From assembly GCA_949358305.1 (NCBI GenBank), contig OX442322.1, forward strand, positions 4,464,001-4,528,000: a stretch of 64,000 bases of DNA, given 5' to 3'. The notes under the pieces were generated by a model, which was given only the letters and a program-made list of their open reading frames with translations, was not told the origin of the DNA and did no database searches. Every line of letters begins with the position of its first letter. Position 1 is the stretch's first letter. This DNA comes from Strigamia acuminata (taxonomy: Eukaryota > Arthropoda > Chilopoda > Geophilomorpha > Linotaeniidae). The position numbers and the translations under genes are program-made. Of the stretch, positions 1 to 10,678 are shown piece after piece.

Positions 1-966
1 GTCAAGCATCAACGCTAGTCTCGCGAGAGTCCAATCTCTTTCGAGATTGGTGGAAATCACTAAGTTCGTGGAACCTTAATCTGGTCAGATTTCAGGGTTA
101 TGACGTAGTCGCAAAACAATATGGATACTTTTCAAAAGTGCTCTAAAACATTGTCAAATTTATTTAATAAAAATGATCTTTATGAGAATTTTAAATTATT
201 AAAACCCACAATTTTATAAGACGCGTCGAATCGTTTGAATCGACGGCTTCTCCGCACAACTTGGTTGCTAGGCAACACGACAGTGAGAGTTTTTCTTCGC
301 TAAAATCCGAACGGTACTCCATTCGAAAATTTTGATTCCAACGCCTTGAAATCACGATTTTTAACCAACATTTAAATGTAGATTACGTTTGTAAAATAAA
401 GTAAACCATTTTGAAATAAAATATAAATTTTAATTCCTTCGACAAATGTCAATTTTCTTTCTATTTATTTAGACAAATAAATTTAGGTTTAACTTGAAGT
501 CTCAAGCAAAATTACTTATTTAGAATATTCTAAAAAATAAGGCAACTGTTAAATTGATAGAATTCTTTAAGAATTCCGTCAAAGTTGAACTTTTTCAAAA
601 TTAGGCCCAACCGCGTGGTTTTGTCACATTGTCGACGACAAAATGACGCTACCCGGGCGGGACCAACTGTAAGAAGTTCGGGCAAGATTTTTCCGTTCTC
701 GGGGTTAGGCCTTTAGGCCTGACCACGCGGTAGAAATTATTATTTTGTTAAAACAAACAATTTCCACTGCGGAGAAAACAGAATAAAGTGAGTGACACTT
801 ATTATCTTTACAACAAGCCTTAAGATGAAAAATAAAATATATTAGACACTTATAAATCTCAAGCGAAATTTATTTTTTACACACAAAAATCACCGTAAAA
901 CGTTACACTACTCGAATTCACCATAGACATACAAAACTTCAAATTTTATTTAAAATTTGGCAGCCT

Positions 967-984
967 ATCTCGGTAGAACCTCCA
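967..984 (-). promoter_or_regulatory. Primer-binding site, tRNA-Gln
   Basis: On the minus strand, two bases after the LTR end, the sequence reads TGGAGGTTCTACCGAGAT. This is complementary to the 3' end of metazoan tRNA-Gln, recalled as AATCTCGGTGGAACCT plus CCA, with one mismatch. It primes minus-strand DNA synthesis. The same site occurs in the other Gypsy-A and Gypsy-C elements of this window. Confidence 0.8.
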
Positions 985-986
985 CT

Positions 987-2724
987 TGTGACGATTCTAC
1001 TTTTGGGCTAATTTATTAGTCCTTTTGAAATGATAATTCGGTTTATACAAGACGTTGCTAAGATTAGCAACAACCTAACCGAGATAAGCTACGGAAATCT
1101 TTACAAACATGAATATGTGATCAAGTAGAAATAACTTACAGTTTTAGTGTGACATAACATATTTATTATTAAATATTAACAATAACAAAGATGGGTTCTT
1201 GACGCGTGTAAACGGGCGGCATCAACTGGTTGAGGATCCGGGCGAAGCCAAAGGGATACGGCTGACTTGCGGCATCGTCACAAATATCGCTACGGAGACG
1301 TATTTGGTCCGCAGCTCGAGTATCTAATAATGCGAAGAGTCCTTCGCATAAGTAGGAATATTCAGCAGAATATTCCATGTTCCAAATGAATAAAAGTAAA
1401 GTAATTAGTGGAATACAACAAATGAATTGTTGTATAAATATTAATTGGGCGGGGACCGTCACGACAATTGAGAGAACGTCGCGGGAGTTGTTGAGACTCC
1501 ATCCGCCAGCATGCCTTACGACGACAAGATCTCGTGATCAGGCGCCGAGTATTTAATTGTGTGCTTTAACTCGCTATCGGTGGTACCAACCACCAGGTAA
1601 ACATTTCTATGGACTTACCGGGTTTAAAAGATATTGCCAATACAGGATTACCAATGCCTGAGTAATTTGTTTAACACGACATATTTTATATATCGTTCAC
1701 GGGTTACTAACCCGGAGGGTGCAATGGGGCGGGGACCGTCACGACGATCGAGAGAACCATCGCGGGAGGTTTTGACTCCTCCATCCGCCAGCATGCCTTA
1801 CGATGGCGGGATCCACTGATCGAGCACCGGGTAAAATATTACTTGGCCACTGCCGTTGGATTACCATTATCCAGGTAGTTGTTTCTCGTAACATCTTGAA
1901 GATATTACTCACGGGCTACCAACCCGGCGTGTCACCTGTGCATTAGGCCTTTACCGACTTTTAACGAGCGGAAGGACCAATCGTAGAAAGACGGGAACCT
2001 GCAAGGGCTTTTACAACAGCCATCCTGCAGCGGACTGAGGCCAGTTAGCTGAGGGACCTACTTTCATTTAGCAAGGTCGTACTGTATACGACCGTTATAT
2101 TAAGCCACCGTACGAAATCTAACTGTCCCGTAGAACAGCAAGCTAACGTTACGGGGCCATTTCATGCGGATGCATGTCTATTACCGGAGTTAGCCTTCCC
2201 GAAAAGGCCCTACAACAACAATAACAATAGTAATGAATACCGATTGTGGAGAGCTGAGGTGGCCTGATGTGTCGATAAGAAAGTGAAATCAAACAATAAC
2301 AACAATTCAATTACAGACATTTACAGTTATCAAGCCAGGGGGGTTACTGGGTGAAAACTGATGCTTATATAGTTCTGTAGAACTACTAGATTGGCGACAG
2401 CCAATCAGCATACGAATCGGCGGATTCGTGGGTCACTAGTCCGGACCTAATATATGACTATGTCCAGATGGGCCCAGTTGGGGTCCGGAAGGGTCCAGTT
2501 GGTTCCCTTCGACAGGTAAGTAGCGTGGATATTGATTCAACAGAATCAACATCATCAAGTAATTAATACTTAGTTTATGTCGAATAAAATAGTTTTATTT
2601 TATTCACCGTGTCTAAATAATTATTTATCACACTTTTTAGTTTTATCGAGTTTGAATTACGCGCGTTTGGTAAACAGCGCCATCTATTGTGAACATTGAT
2701 AAATACGGATTTGTAATCATCACA
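987..2724 (-). repeat. 5' LTR of Gypsy-A copy 2
   Basis: 1738-bp LTR, starting TGTGATGATT and ending TCACA when read on the minus strand, so the termini are the TG...CA inverted pair usual for LTRs. It matches the 1748-bp LTRs at 10679 and 23212 along its length, with differences including small indels. It keeps the promoter-proximal inverted repeats (CCAAT-type pair and the ACGAATC pair near 2385-2435) and the TAGATGGCGC motif (2677-2686). Confidence 0.92.
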
Positions 2725-5700
2725 CAAGTTCCCAAACTTCGCGCTCATGCATGGTGTCAATCTCGTCGTTCATCGCTTGGCACCACTCATTCCTTTCGGG
2801 TAAAGTCGCAATTTCCTCATAGCGTACGGGTACGTGGACCTCTAGATGATTGGCTTCGAAGTTGATATTGATATCGTCAAAGTCCACGTCAAGACTATCT
2901 GTCGTCGTGTTTGATTCTGAGGGCTTTTTCTTTCTTTTGTCCTCAAACAGATGCTCTGGTACGCGAAGATTGTGGTCAGTACAGTAACGCTTCACGTCGC
3001 GTATCGAGCGTAACCTGGGTTTGTCGTAGCCCTCGATTGTGTACTCGACATCCCTTTGTCCAGTCGGTCTGACTTTCTCCGTTTTCTTCCAAACTAGTGC
3101 AGGAATAGTTAGAACTGGATTCAAAAGTCCTTGTCCGGGTTGTGGTAAAGTGCCCTGCAACTTCACTTCTGGTAAATTATGACGCAGCTTGTCGTCTGGC
3201 AGTCTAAATTTCAATTTAACTGGGGGCAATTCCAGTTGTGGATCTTCCTTCTTCTTAACTGGAACTGGCGGGGGTAGCGGCGGCCTGACATCTTCATCCG
3301 AATAATATTGGCGCTCATTGTCGTTGTCCAAATTGTCGTCCAAATTATCGATGTATGTCGTGTATTTTTCTGGTAGGCCCAGCACGCCTTCAACACCGCG
3401 CCTGCTTTCTACGAACTTCACGTCGCTGGTTTCGATTACTTTGGAAAACTCCGGCAGCCATACTCGATATCCCTTTGTTATCCTCGAATATCCGAGCATA
3501 ATGCCGTGCAAGCTCTTGTTGTCGATTTTCCCATCTCGAATTCTTTTCTGCACAAAGCATAAACTTCCGAATTTTCTCAAATGTCTCAGTGATGGTTTAC
3601 GTCCGTAGTACAATTCCATCGGCGTCTTGTCCGAATTCAGCTTTGCGATCCTGTTCCTGAGATAGTTGAAAGTCAGGATGGCTTCTCCCCAGAATCGATG
3701 TTCCAAGCCGGCATCGTACACAAGCGCTCGCATTCCATTTGCTAATGTCTGGTTAAGTCTCTCGGAAACGCCATTTTGGACTGGAGTGTACGCGTTAGTC
3801 CTCTCGTGGGCGATTCCTAGTCCTTGGAGGTACTCTCCAAACTTGTTTGAGCAGAACTCCATACCGTTATCCGTACGAATTGCGAGAACCGATTTCCCAA
3901 GCAATCGTTTTATGCGTTTCACGTGCTTTTGAAAAATGTCAAATACTTCGTCCTTCTTCTTCATTAAGTAGACTGTGGAATAACGAGAGAAGTCGTCCGT
4001 GATAGTTAAGAAGTATATGTTCCCCGAGAGTGTTGGTGTGCTAAATGCTCCACATACATCCATGTGTAGCAACTGGAGTGGCTCTGTTGATCTAATTCCT
4101 GGCAATGACTTATGAGAAACCGCCTTCTTCTTGGCTAATGTGCAAACGTCGCATTGTGTAATTGGCACATCCAAAATTGGCAACCCAATTACCGCACCTC
4201 CTTTGCTCATTGCTTGGACGCTTGGAAAATAGATGTGTCCGAGCCGCTCATGCCAAAGTCTTGCTTCCTCAGGATTAGACGCACTCTTCGTTGTACTTTG
4301 TGTTGAAATAGTTGGCTCTTGTTTCTTCTGTTCGCCAACGTTCGCTCTGTTATTCGCCTTTTGTCGTAACTTCTCAAAGTCGGGCTTCTGGTCGCTCAGT
4401 TTGATATAATATAGACGATCCTTTTTCACGCCTTCCATCAGTTGTCTCTTCCACTGAGGATCGTATATCTTGACTAGTCCTGAGCCCACGGCGACTTTGC
4501 ATCGTGCTTCGTCGATGCACGGTCCCGACAATAGATTTCGTCGCATGTCCGGCGCATAATAGACTTTCTTCAACGTGATTGGGATTGTCTCACTTCCAAC
4601 CAAACACATCACGCAAACGTCCCCGACGCCTTGGATTTGAATTAAAGTTTTCTTATCCGCTTGACTTATTGTTCCTGTGGTCTCTTTGAAGTTGAAGAAT
4701 TGATTCCTGTCTTTGCAGAAATGTCCAGTGGCCCCGGTGTCGTAGATCCAACAGTTGTTGGCTGCGCTGCACTGCAACATCTCTTCCTCGCTCAACTCGG
4801 TGAGAAAACCGACATCGAACATGTTTGTGTCCAATTCTTTTGCTGTATTTGTGTTCTGGCTGTTATTCGACGGTAATTGTGCTGTACAATCCCTCGCCCA
4901 GTGCCCTGGTTGATTGCACCGAAAACACGGCCCCCGTGGTGATGATCCGGTCGTATTTCCTCTGAAATTCCGCGAATTTTTGCCGCCTCGATAATTCGAT
5001 TTGCCGCCCCTTTGTCCGCCTCGGTTGTTTTGGCTGCTGTTTCCTTGCTGTTGTTGGGATTTAGACGAATTATCATTGTTCTTTGTGCTTGTTCCCATGT
5101 TGAAAGCGTCCGTAATTGGCGCTTGGCCCGAATCTCTGCGTTGTTGTGCGAGTCTGCCCTCCTCAGCGACCAATTCCGCTTCAACCTTTTCCAGTGTGAA
5201 ATCCTTATCGTCCCATCGATAAATACTCTGCACAATTGACTGGTATTCTTGTGGCAGGTATCGGATGAGCTGGAATGCCTGATACAAATTGTCCAAATCG
5301 TGTTTGACGTCGGCTAGTCGCTTTGCTGCATTGCGTATCTTCGCCGCGAATACGCCGATCGTCTCCGTCGTTGGTTCGTACTTCAAATTGAAGAATTCGT
5401 CCAACAGACGTATTATTCTCGCCCTCGAGACCGGTTCGAAGTTAGTTTTCAGCGTGTCCCACGCTGTTTTCGCGTCCTCGGTCCCGCTGAGCAATTCGTG
5501 GTATTGCTCCTCGATGGCATAGTAAATTAGGCTGAATGCTCGCCCCTTCCGTAGTTGATAATCCGAACGATCTCGCCAAGATGCTCCCGGTGCCAGCGCT
5601 TTTTGTGTGCCATCGGTGAAGGCCCAGCATCCGTGGTGCATCAACAGCACTTTTATTTGCTGCTTCCACGTGTCGTAGTTCGTTCTGTTCAAAAGTGTCA

Positions 5701-5728
5701 CTTTCCTCTCTGGTTTTTTGGTCTCCAT
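2725..5728 (-). CDS. Copia-A Gag-protease-integrase polyprotein, truncated before RT
   Basis: Open for about 1000 codons from the ATG at 5728; the longer upstream extension begins with a non-ATG codon. Domains in order: N-terminal Gag (UBN2-type, with the WDTLK and LLDEFF blocks), a CCHC zinc knuckle CFRCNQPGHWARDC at 4927-4886, an aspartic protease with DTGATGHF, a GAG-pre-integrase zinc region (WHERLGH, then QCDVC), and an integrase core with the D, D and E residues in HMDVCG, RTDNG and NGVSERLN. The tail reaches the first residues normally preceding reverse transcriptase and ends at a TGA formed by the first bases (TGTGA) of the inserted Gypsy-A LTR. The frame carries no other lesion, so the insertion is probably what inactivated it. 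In the DVCG block a Cys replaces the Trp usual in Copia. Confidence 0.9.
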
Positions 5729-5831
5729 TGTAAATTGAGTGTCCACGACTTGTAAAACACCGTAAATACACACAGATTCGCTCAAAAACACTTTGAAATA
5801 CTGGTAATCGCAACTGGGTGCAGTGTTGCGA

Positions 5832-6829
5832 TGTTAGTTCGCTCTTAATACTATGTTAGTGTATCCTATTAACAACACTAAGCTAATAATGGTATTCAAC
5901 AATAGTAAAACGAAATAAACGAAATAAATAGTTCATATATATTGTCTTCCTGCTGTAGACTCTCCACTTGTTTCGTACTGACAGCTTTGAATCACACTTC
6001 ACGTGTGGTTGAGAAAAAATCGTCGTATTGTTGACTTTTCTTCGTTTTTCCGTCTTTCGTCTCGAAAAGTTCAGTTCCTTCGAGAATTTTCTCGTTTTTG
6101 GCAATTCCCGTTCGTTTATTGCTCGTTCACACTTCCCGTGTGGTTGTCGAGCGTCGTCGTCCTTGCGTATTTGTCGTCGAGTTGTTTTCTCGGCGAAAAT
6201 TAACGCCACGTCGACGTTACGTATCGCGCCTCGCGATATTCGGAGAAATCGTCTGAAAATGGCCAAAATAAACGTATTAATTAAATGTTCAATAATGTCC
6301 GAACCCAATTAATGATCCTGTGTCGCTTGATGACCAATAATCGCTTGTAAAACCATGGATCCTTGGCATAAGCACAGGTTGATTCCATTCCTCATGGGCG
6401 CCGCCATCTTGGATTTGGAGGAGAAACGCCCACTTTTTCACCTGTGGTTGACTTGAAATGTTTCTCTTCACTCTGCCTGTTTTTCCCACGTTGTTTGTGG
6501 CCCATAACCTTGTTGAATAGTGTTGCAAACTTCTGCAAATAGTGGCAAATGTAGTGGATTGGAAAAACACATCAGGTGAAAGAAATGCACATCATCTTAA
6601 CAGGTGAGAACCAAAACATCAAGTGAGCTTTATTGATTGGTCATATGACCTCTTTGCAATAAGAGCCACCTGTAGGCAGCATACAAACACTGCATGTAAA
6701 CAAACACTGCGATTACTCGCATTGGCCAAATACATGCAATAACACCGGGTTACATGATAATACGAAAAGATATACATATGTACATGCGGTAAATAGTAAT
6801 TGCTTATTAATATACGCCATATCTTAACA
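5832..6829 (-). repeat. 5' LTR of Copia-A copy 1
   Basis: 998-bp interval that on the minus strand starts TGTTAAGATATGG and ends GAACTAACA. The boundaries come from comparison with Copia-A copy 2 (57047-57942), which shares the TGTTA...TAACA ends and many internal blocks, and from the sharp switch to Copia-B coding sequence at 6830. It contains GCCGCCATCTTGG (6400-6412), a YY1/PHO-type site. A 7-bp inverted repeat (TCGCAAC/GTTGCGA, 5809-5831) directly follows the LTR on the minus strand and occupies the primer-site position. No matching tRNA was recognised. Confidence 0.72.
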
Positions 6830-6831
6830 TT

Positions 6832-8583
6832 CTCGAGGTCAACGTCCACTGTCGTCTATTAGATGCTTCAATTGTGGAGAAATGGGGCATTACGCGAACA
6901 AGTGTTCCCAGCCTCGAAAAGGCCAGTCACCGGCCCCATCGGCAGCTTTTCAACGTCCGTCCAGGAGTAAAAGCCGCAAACGAGGCAAGAATAATCCCAA
7001 CAAGTCGAATGACGGTCGCCCGAGAGGAAGTTCGCAGGCAAAGAGAGAATCGAAGTTTTTCGTGAATGTGGCACCCCAGATCACCGAAATGCCAGCAGCC
7101 CACTTCATGCAGTCGCACGAATGAATCGTGGACTGTGGGGCAACAGATCACGTGTCCCATGTCGCATCAAGGTTCACGAATTTTGTCAAAGTTGTGCCCT
7201 TTGACATTGAATTGGGCCAGGGCACTTCTCAGGTGACCGGTAAAGGAACGGTTCGAATTGAAACTTTGATTGATGGATGCGAGTGTGCAGTCAATTTACA
7301 CGACGTGTTATTCGCACCGAATTTTGAAGCGAATTTAATCTCGGTGTCAAAAATCGATAAACACAATCAACACATCCACATCTTCAAAGGGCAAATAAAT
7401 ATCTACGAAAAGGACATTCATCATTCCGTTCTTCGAGCCAAGGAGAAAGGCAGCTTGTATTATGTGGATGGCTTGTGTCCACCGATGTCTTCGACAGCAA
7501 ATGCGACGACAAGTGCGATTTCTGTTTCGGATCCTCCGCCTCCGATAAAGACTTTAGTCACGGTTGAGGAAGGCTTCGTCAAAGTCCCGAAACCCAGAAA
7601 GAAACCAAAGGAACGCGAGCTGACAGATTTTAGATTTGAGTTTTCTCCGTTACCACAGAGAACCCAAACACTTCCTGTTCCAAAATCTCCTCCCATTCCA
7701 ACGCCTGTCCCGACATCACACCAAGCCAATCCCAATCTTCCCTCACTCCAGAACTATGCCGACATTTTGAAATCAATCTCCTCTCCAAATACCTCCCCTC
7801 CTCCTGAACTCAAACAGAAGAAGGTGGCTGCGCCAACTGCAAAGGACGCAACCGGTATTTGGCACAGTCGACTTGGCCACCTCCACACAAATGCTATGAA
7901 ACGGCATTAAACCGAGTGAAGTTGCGAAGGAAATGACCTGCAACCATTGCAAGATAGCCAAGTCAACTAGGGCATCTCACAAGCTCGATGATCATCCGAA
8001 AATGACAAAAGCGTTGGATCTCCTCCAAATGAATCTGTGGGGCCCACATCAAACCACTTCGTTCGGCGGTGCCCGATACATCTTTACCATTATCGATGAC
8101 GCAACTCGATACACGTGGATGTTTCCCCTGGCTCAAAAATCCCAGACATTCGAATGTTTTAAGGATTTTGTTTCCCATATCGAACGAGTGGCAGACACTC
8201 GAGTCAAGGCAATTCGAACGGATCGGGGCGGCGAGTTTCTCTCGAATGAGTTCATCGATTATTTACGTAAAAGTGGGATTCAGGGCCAACGTTTCTAAAC
8301 GTTTCTAAACGTTTCTAAACGTTTCTAAACGTTTCTAAACCGCATTTCTCGACCTCTCGTCTATTCGGATGCTTTAGCGTCCATTCAGTTTACATCGAAT
8401 GACGTAGAGAACACGAAGACCAAACATATTTGCGTTAAATATCACTGGTTGCGGGAGTGGTATCTGGCAAAGTGCTTCGATTTACGGAAGATTCCGGGTG
8501 AAACAAACGTAGCGGACATTTTCACCAAGTGGCTAGGTTCAGATCGTCTTCGAATGCTCACCTCGGGAATTTTCTGCCAGTAA
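6832..8583 (+). pseudogene. Copia-B gag-pol remnant
   Basis: Contains a CCHC knuckle (CFNCGEMGHYANKC, 6864-6905), a protease motif DCGATDHVSHV just after 7128, a GAG-pre-integrase block (WHSRLGHLH) near 7860, the N-terminal part of the integrase core (IRTDRGGEF near 8213) and, after a deletion, the C-terminal RNase H block ADIFTKWLGSDRLRM ending with TAA at 8581-8583. Lesions: a TGA at 7122-7124 where copy 3 has TGG (Trp); a deletion and frameshift near 7905, after TNAMK; and loss of everything between the integrase GIQGQR block (8287) and the RNase H tail (8343). Clearly non-functional. Confidence 0.9.
8288..8341 (+). repeat. 10-bp tandem repeat, GTTTCTAAAC x about 5
   Basis: Five perfect head-to-tail copies of GTTTCTAAAC (8291-8340) plus a partial copy on the left. 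The array sits exactly at the junction between the integrase and RNase H remnants of Copia-B copy 1. The unit is nearly palindromic. Confidence 0.95.
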
Positions 8584-9203
8584 CCGACTATGACATCTTT
8601 ATTTTCTCATCATATTTTCGGACATTCCTTGTTTATTCTACCGGATTCAAGGTTTTATCTGTTGGTCGAGAAAGACCTCCGTAGTTGTCAATGTGATACA
8701 GATTCACATTTGATCTCTTATTTATTTCGTATCTCGGTGTATTTACCGTTATTCGTCTTTTCTCATCTTATTTGACATTATTCCATATTTATATCCAATT
8801 TATGTATTTATGCATGTGGTATCATGCATTTTCTAGTACCATCTTATGTTTTCTCAAACTTTTGCTTTGTACAACGCTATATTTTGACACAAGGTGTCGC
8901 ACACTTATGTTTTTCACCATCCAAGATGGCCGCATGCAAGCACAAGTGCTTGTTCATGTTTTCAACCTTTGAAAAGGATACCATTTGTAAGATATTTATT
9001 ATTTCCATTAAATGTTTATATTTTTAAAGTGTCTTGCATTAGTTTAGAGCACCTTCTGTGCTATTTAAGCGCACATAAGCGGCATTTCGCCGCGCGCTTC
9101 TTTTCAAATCAGTCACGTCGCATTTACGTTCGTGTCAGAGACACGGCGCCGCCATTTTCGCTTCCACATTCGGCTATCGCCGAATTTGCGCCGCTCTCCT
9201 CTG
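8584..9203 (+). other. 3' non-coding region and probable 3' LTR of Copia-B copy 1
   Basis: No credible reading frame. It follows the pol stop codon and ends where antisense Copia-B copy 2 coding sequence starts. A YY1/PHO-like CCAAGATGGCCGC lies at 8931-8943 and a possible TATA-like TATTTAAG near 9062, consistent with an LTR, but no second copy is in the window to fix its ends. Confidence 0.45.
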
Positions 9204-9944
9204 CTTATGAGAAGCTCTTGTAGACTTTGCAATACGGCAGTCATTACACGCCAACTCCTGGTGGACTTCTGCCGGTTCCATCCCATAAACTTGATCGTTT
9301 GCGGCCAACAACTTCACGGCGTTTGTGTGAAGGTGGACGAGACGGCAGTGCCACAATCCTGTAGCATCCTTAATCGTCGTAGGATTAGCTGTCACCTTCT
9401 GTTTTGACTGAGAAGGTTCGCCAGAAGGAGAGGAAGGTGACAAGGATGTCAGGATGTCAGCATAGGACTGGGAAATTGGATTGACTTAGACAGGTGCAGG
9501 AATAGGCAGTAGTGCAGGTTTGACAGGATTAGGGATCTGTTGGATTGGATTCTCAACAGCAGGCACCGTGATATGAAAGTCTGTAATCTGCCGCTCTTTG
9601 GGTTTCCCTTTCTTTGTCTTTGAGACATTGTTGAAGTCTATTTCTGCCGTTACCAGCGTCTGCACAGGTTGGATCGGCGGTTGAATGATTGCTGATACAG
9701 TCGACGGGACTAAATGCGTTGAACATAAACCGTCCAAATAATAAAGACCACCACGTTCCTTTGCACGGATAATAGGTGTGCGGAAGTCCGTACGGTAGAC
9801 ATTCACCTCTCCATTGAATATGTGGACATGATGATTGGTTTTATCAATCTTCGATACCGAAATCAAGTTCGCCTCGAAGTTCGGCACGAAGAGAACGTTG
9901 GTCAAGTTGATAGTGCAATCTGCGTCGTCGACCGACGTGAGAAG
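9204..9944 (-). pseudogene. Copia-B copy 2 fragment (protease to pre-integrase)
   Basis: On the minus strand this segment encodes the C-terminal half of the protease (block VPNFEANLISVSKIDK), the proline-rich linker and the GAG-pre-integrase zinc region (WHCRLVHLH, then ACNDCRIAKSTRASHK). It is closely similar to Copia-B copies 1 and 3. The frame is broken by a TAA at 9486-9488 in the linker. Both ends are abrupt: at 9204 it meets the tail of Copia-B copy 1 and at 9945 it meets AT-rich DNA. There is no LTR, so it is a fragment and not a complete insertion. Confidence 0.88.
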
Positions 9945-10678
9945 TGTAGGTCACACTGCTTGAAATTCCATATTTACTGTACCGGAAAGTCAAGTAAATA
10001 TGATGTAAAGATTATCTTTACTGTTTGTAAATATAATTTTACAGCTTTGCTAAATACGATATTTCACATCATATTTACAGAAGGAAAGAGACACATTTAC
10101 TTCCTTATTTAACATAGAATTTACTTCAAATTTAATTAAATTTCAGTTATATTTATCATTGAATTTAATTAGATTTGTAGTTTTGTTTTTATATATTTAA
10201 CTGCTTATTTAATCATATTTTTGTTCTTGTTTTTATATATTTAACTGCAGATTTAATTAACTTTTCTTTCTTGTTTTTATATATTTATCATTACATTTAA
10301 TTATCTTTTCTTTCTTGTTTTTATAACTTTCCACAGTATTTTTTTTTTTACTTTATTGTTCAATTGTGGTGATTTTTTGATTTTTTTTCTACTAAAAATG
10401 AATTCACAAATAAATTTTTTTTTAAAGTGCATTTTATTTTCGTGGTAATTTTTATTTACATATTATAGAATAATTTTTTAACACACATTGTTCACATATT
10501 TATACATTTGAGTACACAAAATTGTATCAATGGTGATTGAACGAAGGATGGTGACTGTCTTTCACTTCCAAATGTGGAGGATTTCTCTGCTGTGACGATT
10601 CATCTGACCTGTAATACATGAATTTATCCAGTTTAATTCAAAATTTAAACACAATTAAACACAATTTATAGTTGAACT
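9945..10678. other. AT-rich non-coding stretch left of Gypsy-A
   Basis: No coding potential seen. It contains two overlapping inverted repeats built on a CATATTTAC core (9969-9978 with 9993-10002, and 9994-10006 with 10066-10078), then a 44-bp tandem array, then poly-T tracts up to the insertion point of the complete Gypsy-A element. The last four bases (AACT, 10675-10678) are the left target-site duplication. Confidence 0.6.
10139..10335 (+). repeat. 44-bp degenerate tandem repeat, about 4.5 copies
   Basis: The block TGTTTTTATA recurs at 10184, 10228, 10272 and 10316, a constant 44-bp period, each preceded by a variant of an ATTTAATTA-type segment. Copies differ at several positions, so the array is a diverged minisatellite. 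Confidence 0.85.

Larger units (their letters stand above)
1..2724 (-). mobile_element. Gypsy-A element copy 2, 5' part (runs off window)
   Basis: On the minus strand this region holds, in order, an LTR (2724 to 987), a primer-binding site (984 to 967) and about 960 nt of leader running off the left edge. It is recognisably the reverse complement of the start of the complete Gypsy-A element at 10679-13420, with scattered substitutions and small indels, so it is an older or sister copy of the same family. Gag would start beyond the window. The LTR begins exactly where the Copia-A reading frame at 2725 breaks off, so the element was inserted into that Copia copy. The other end and the target duplication lie outside the window. 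Confidence 0.9.
2725..6829 (-). mobile_element. Copia-A element copy 1, 5' part
   Basis: Minus-strand Ty1/Copia-type element consisting of a 5' LTR (6829 to 5832), a short leader and the gag-protease-integrase part of one long reading frame. It is cut at 2725 by the Gypsy-A LTR. Its LTR abuts the coding sequence of plus-strand Copia-B copy 1 at 6830, so this element was itself inserted into that copy. Reverse transcriptase, RNase H and the 3' LTR are absent from the window. Confidence 0.88.
6830..9203 (+). mobile_element. Copia-B element copy 1, internally deleted relic
   Basis: Plus-strand Copia relic. It begins mid-Gag at the Copia-A insertion point, runs through zinc knuckle, protease and the start of integrase, then jumps across a 10-bp tandem repeat to the last part of RNase H and a 3' non-coding tail. 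Most of integrase, all of reverse transcriptase and most of RNase H are missing. Closely related copies lie at 9204-9944 (minus) and 58451-61418 (plus). Confidence 0.85.

Noticed and set aside
8288-8341. CRISPR-like array
   Set aside because: The units are contiguous with no spacers, and the DNA is eukaryotic; it is a simple tandem repeat.
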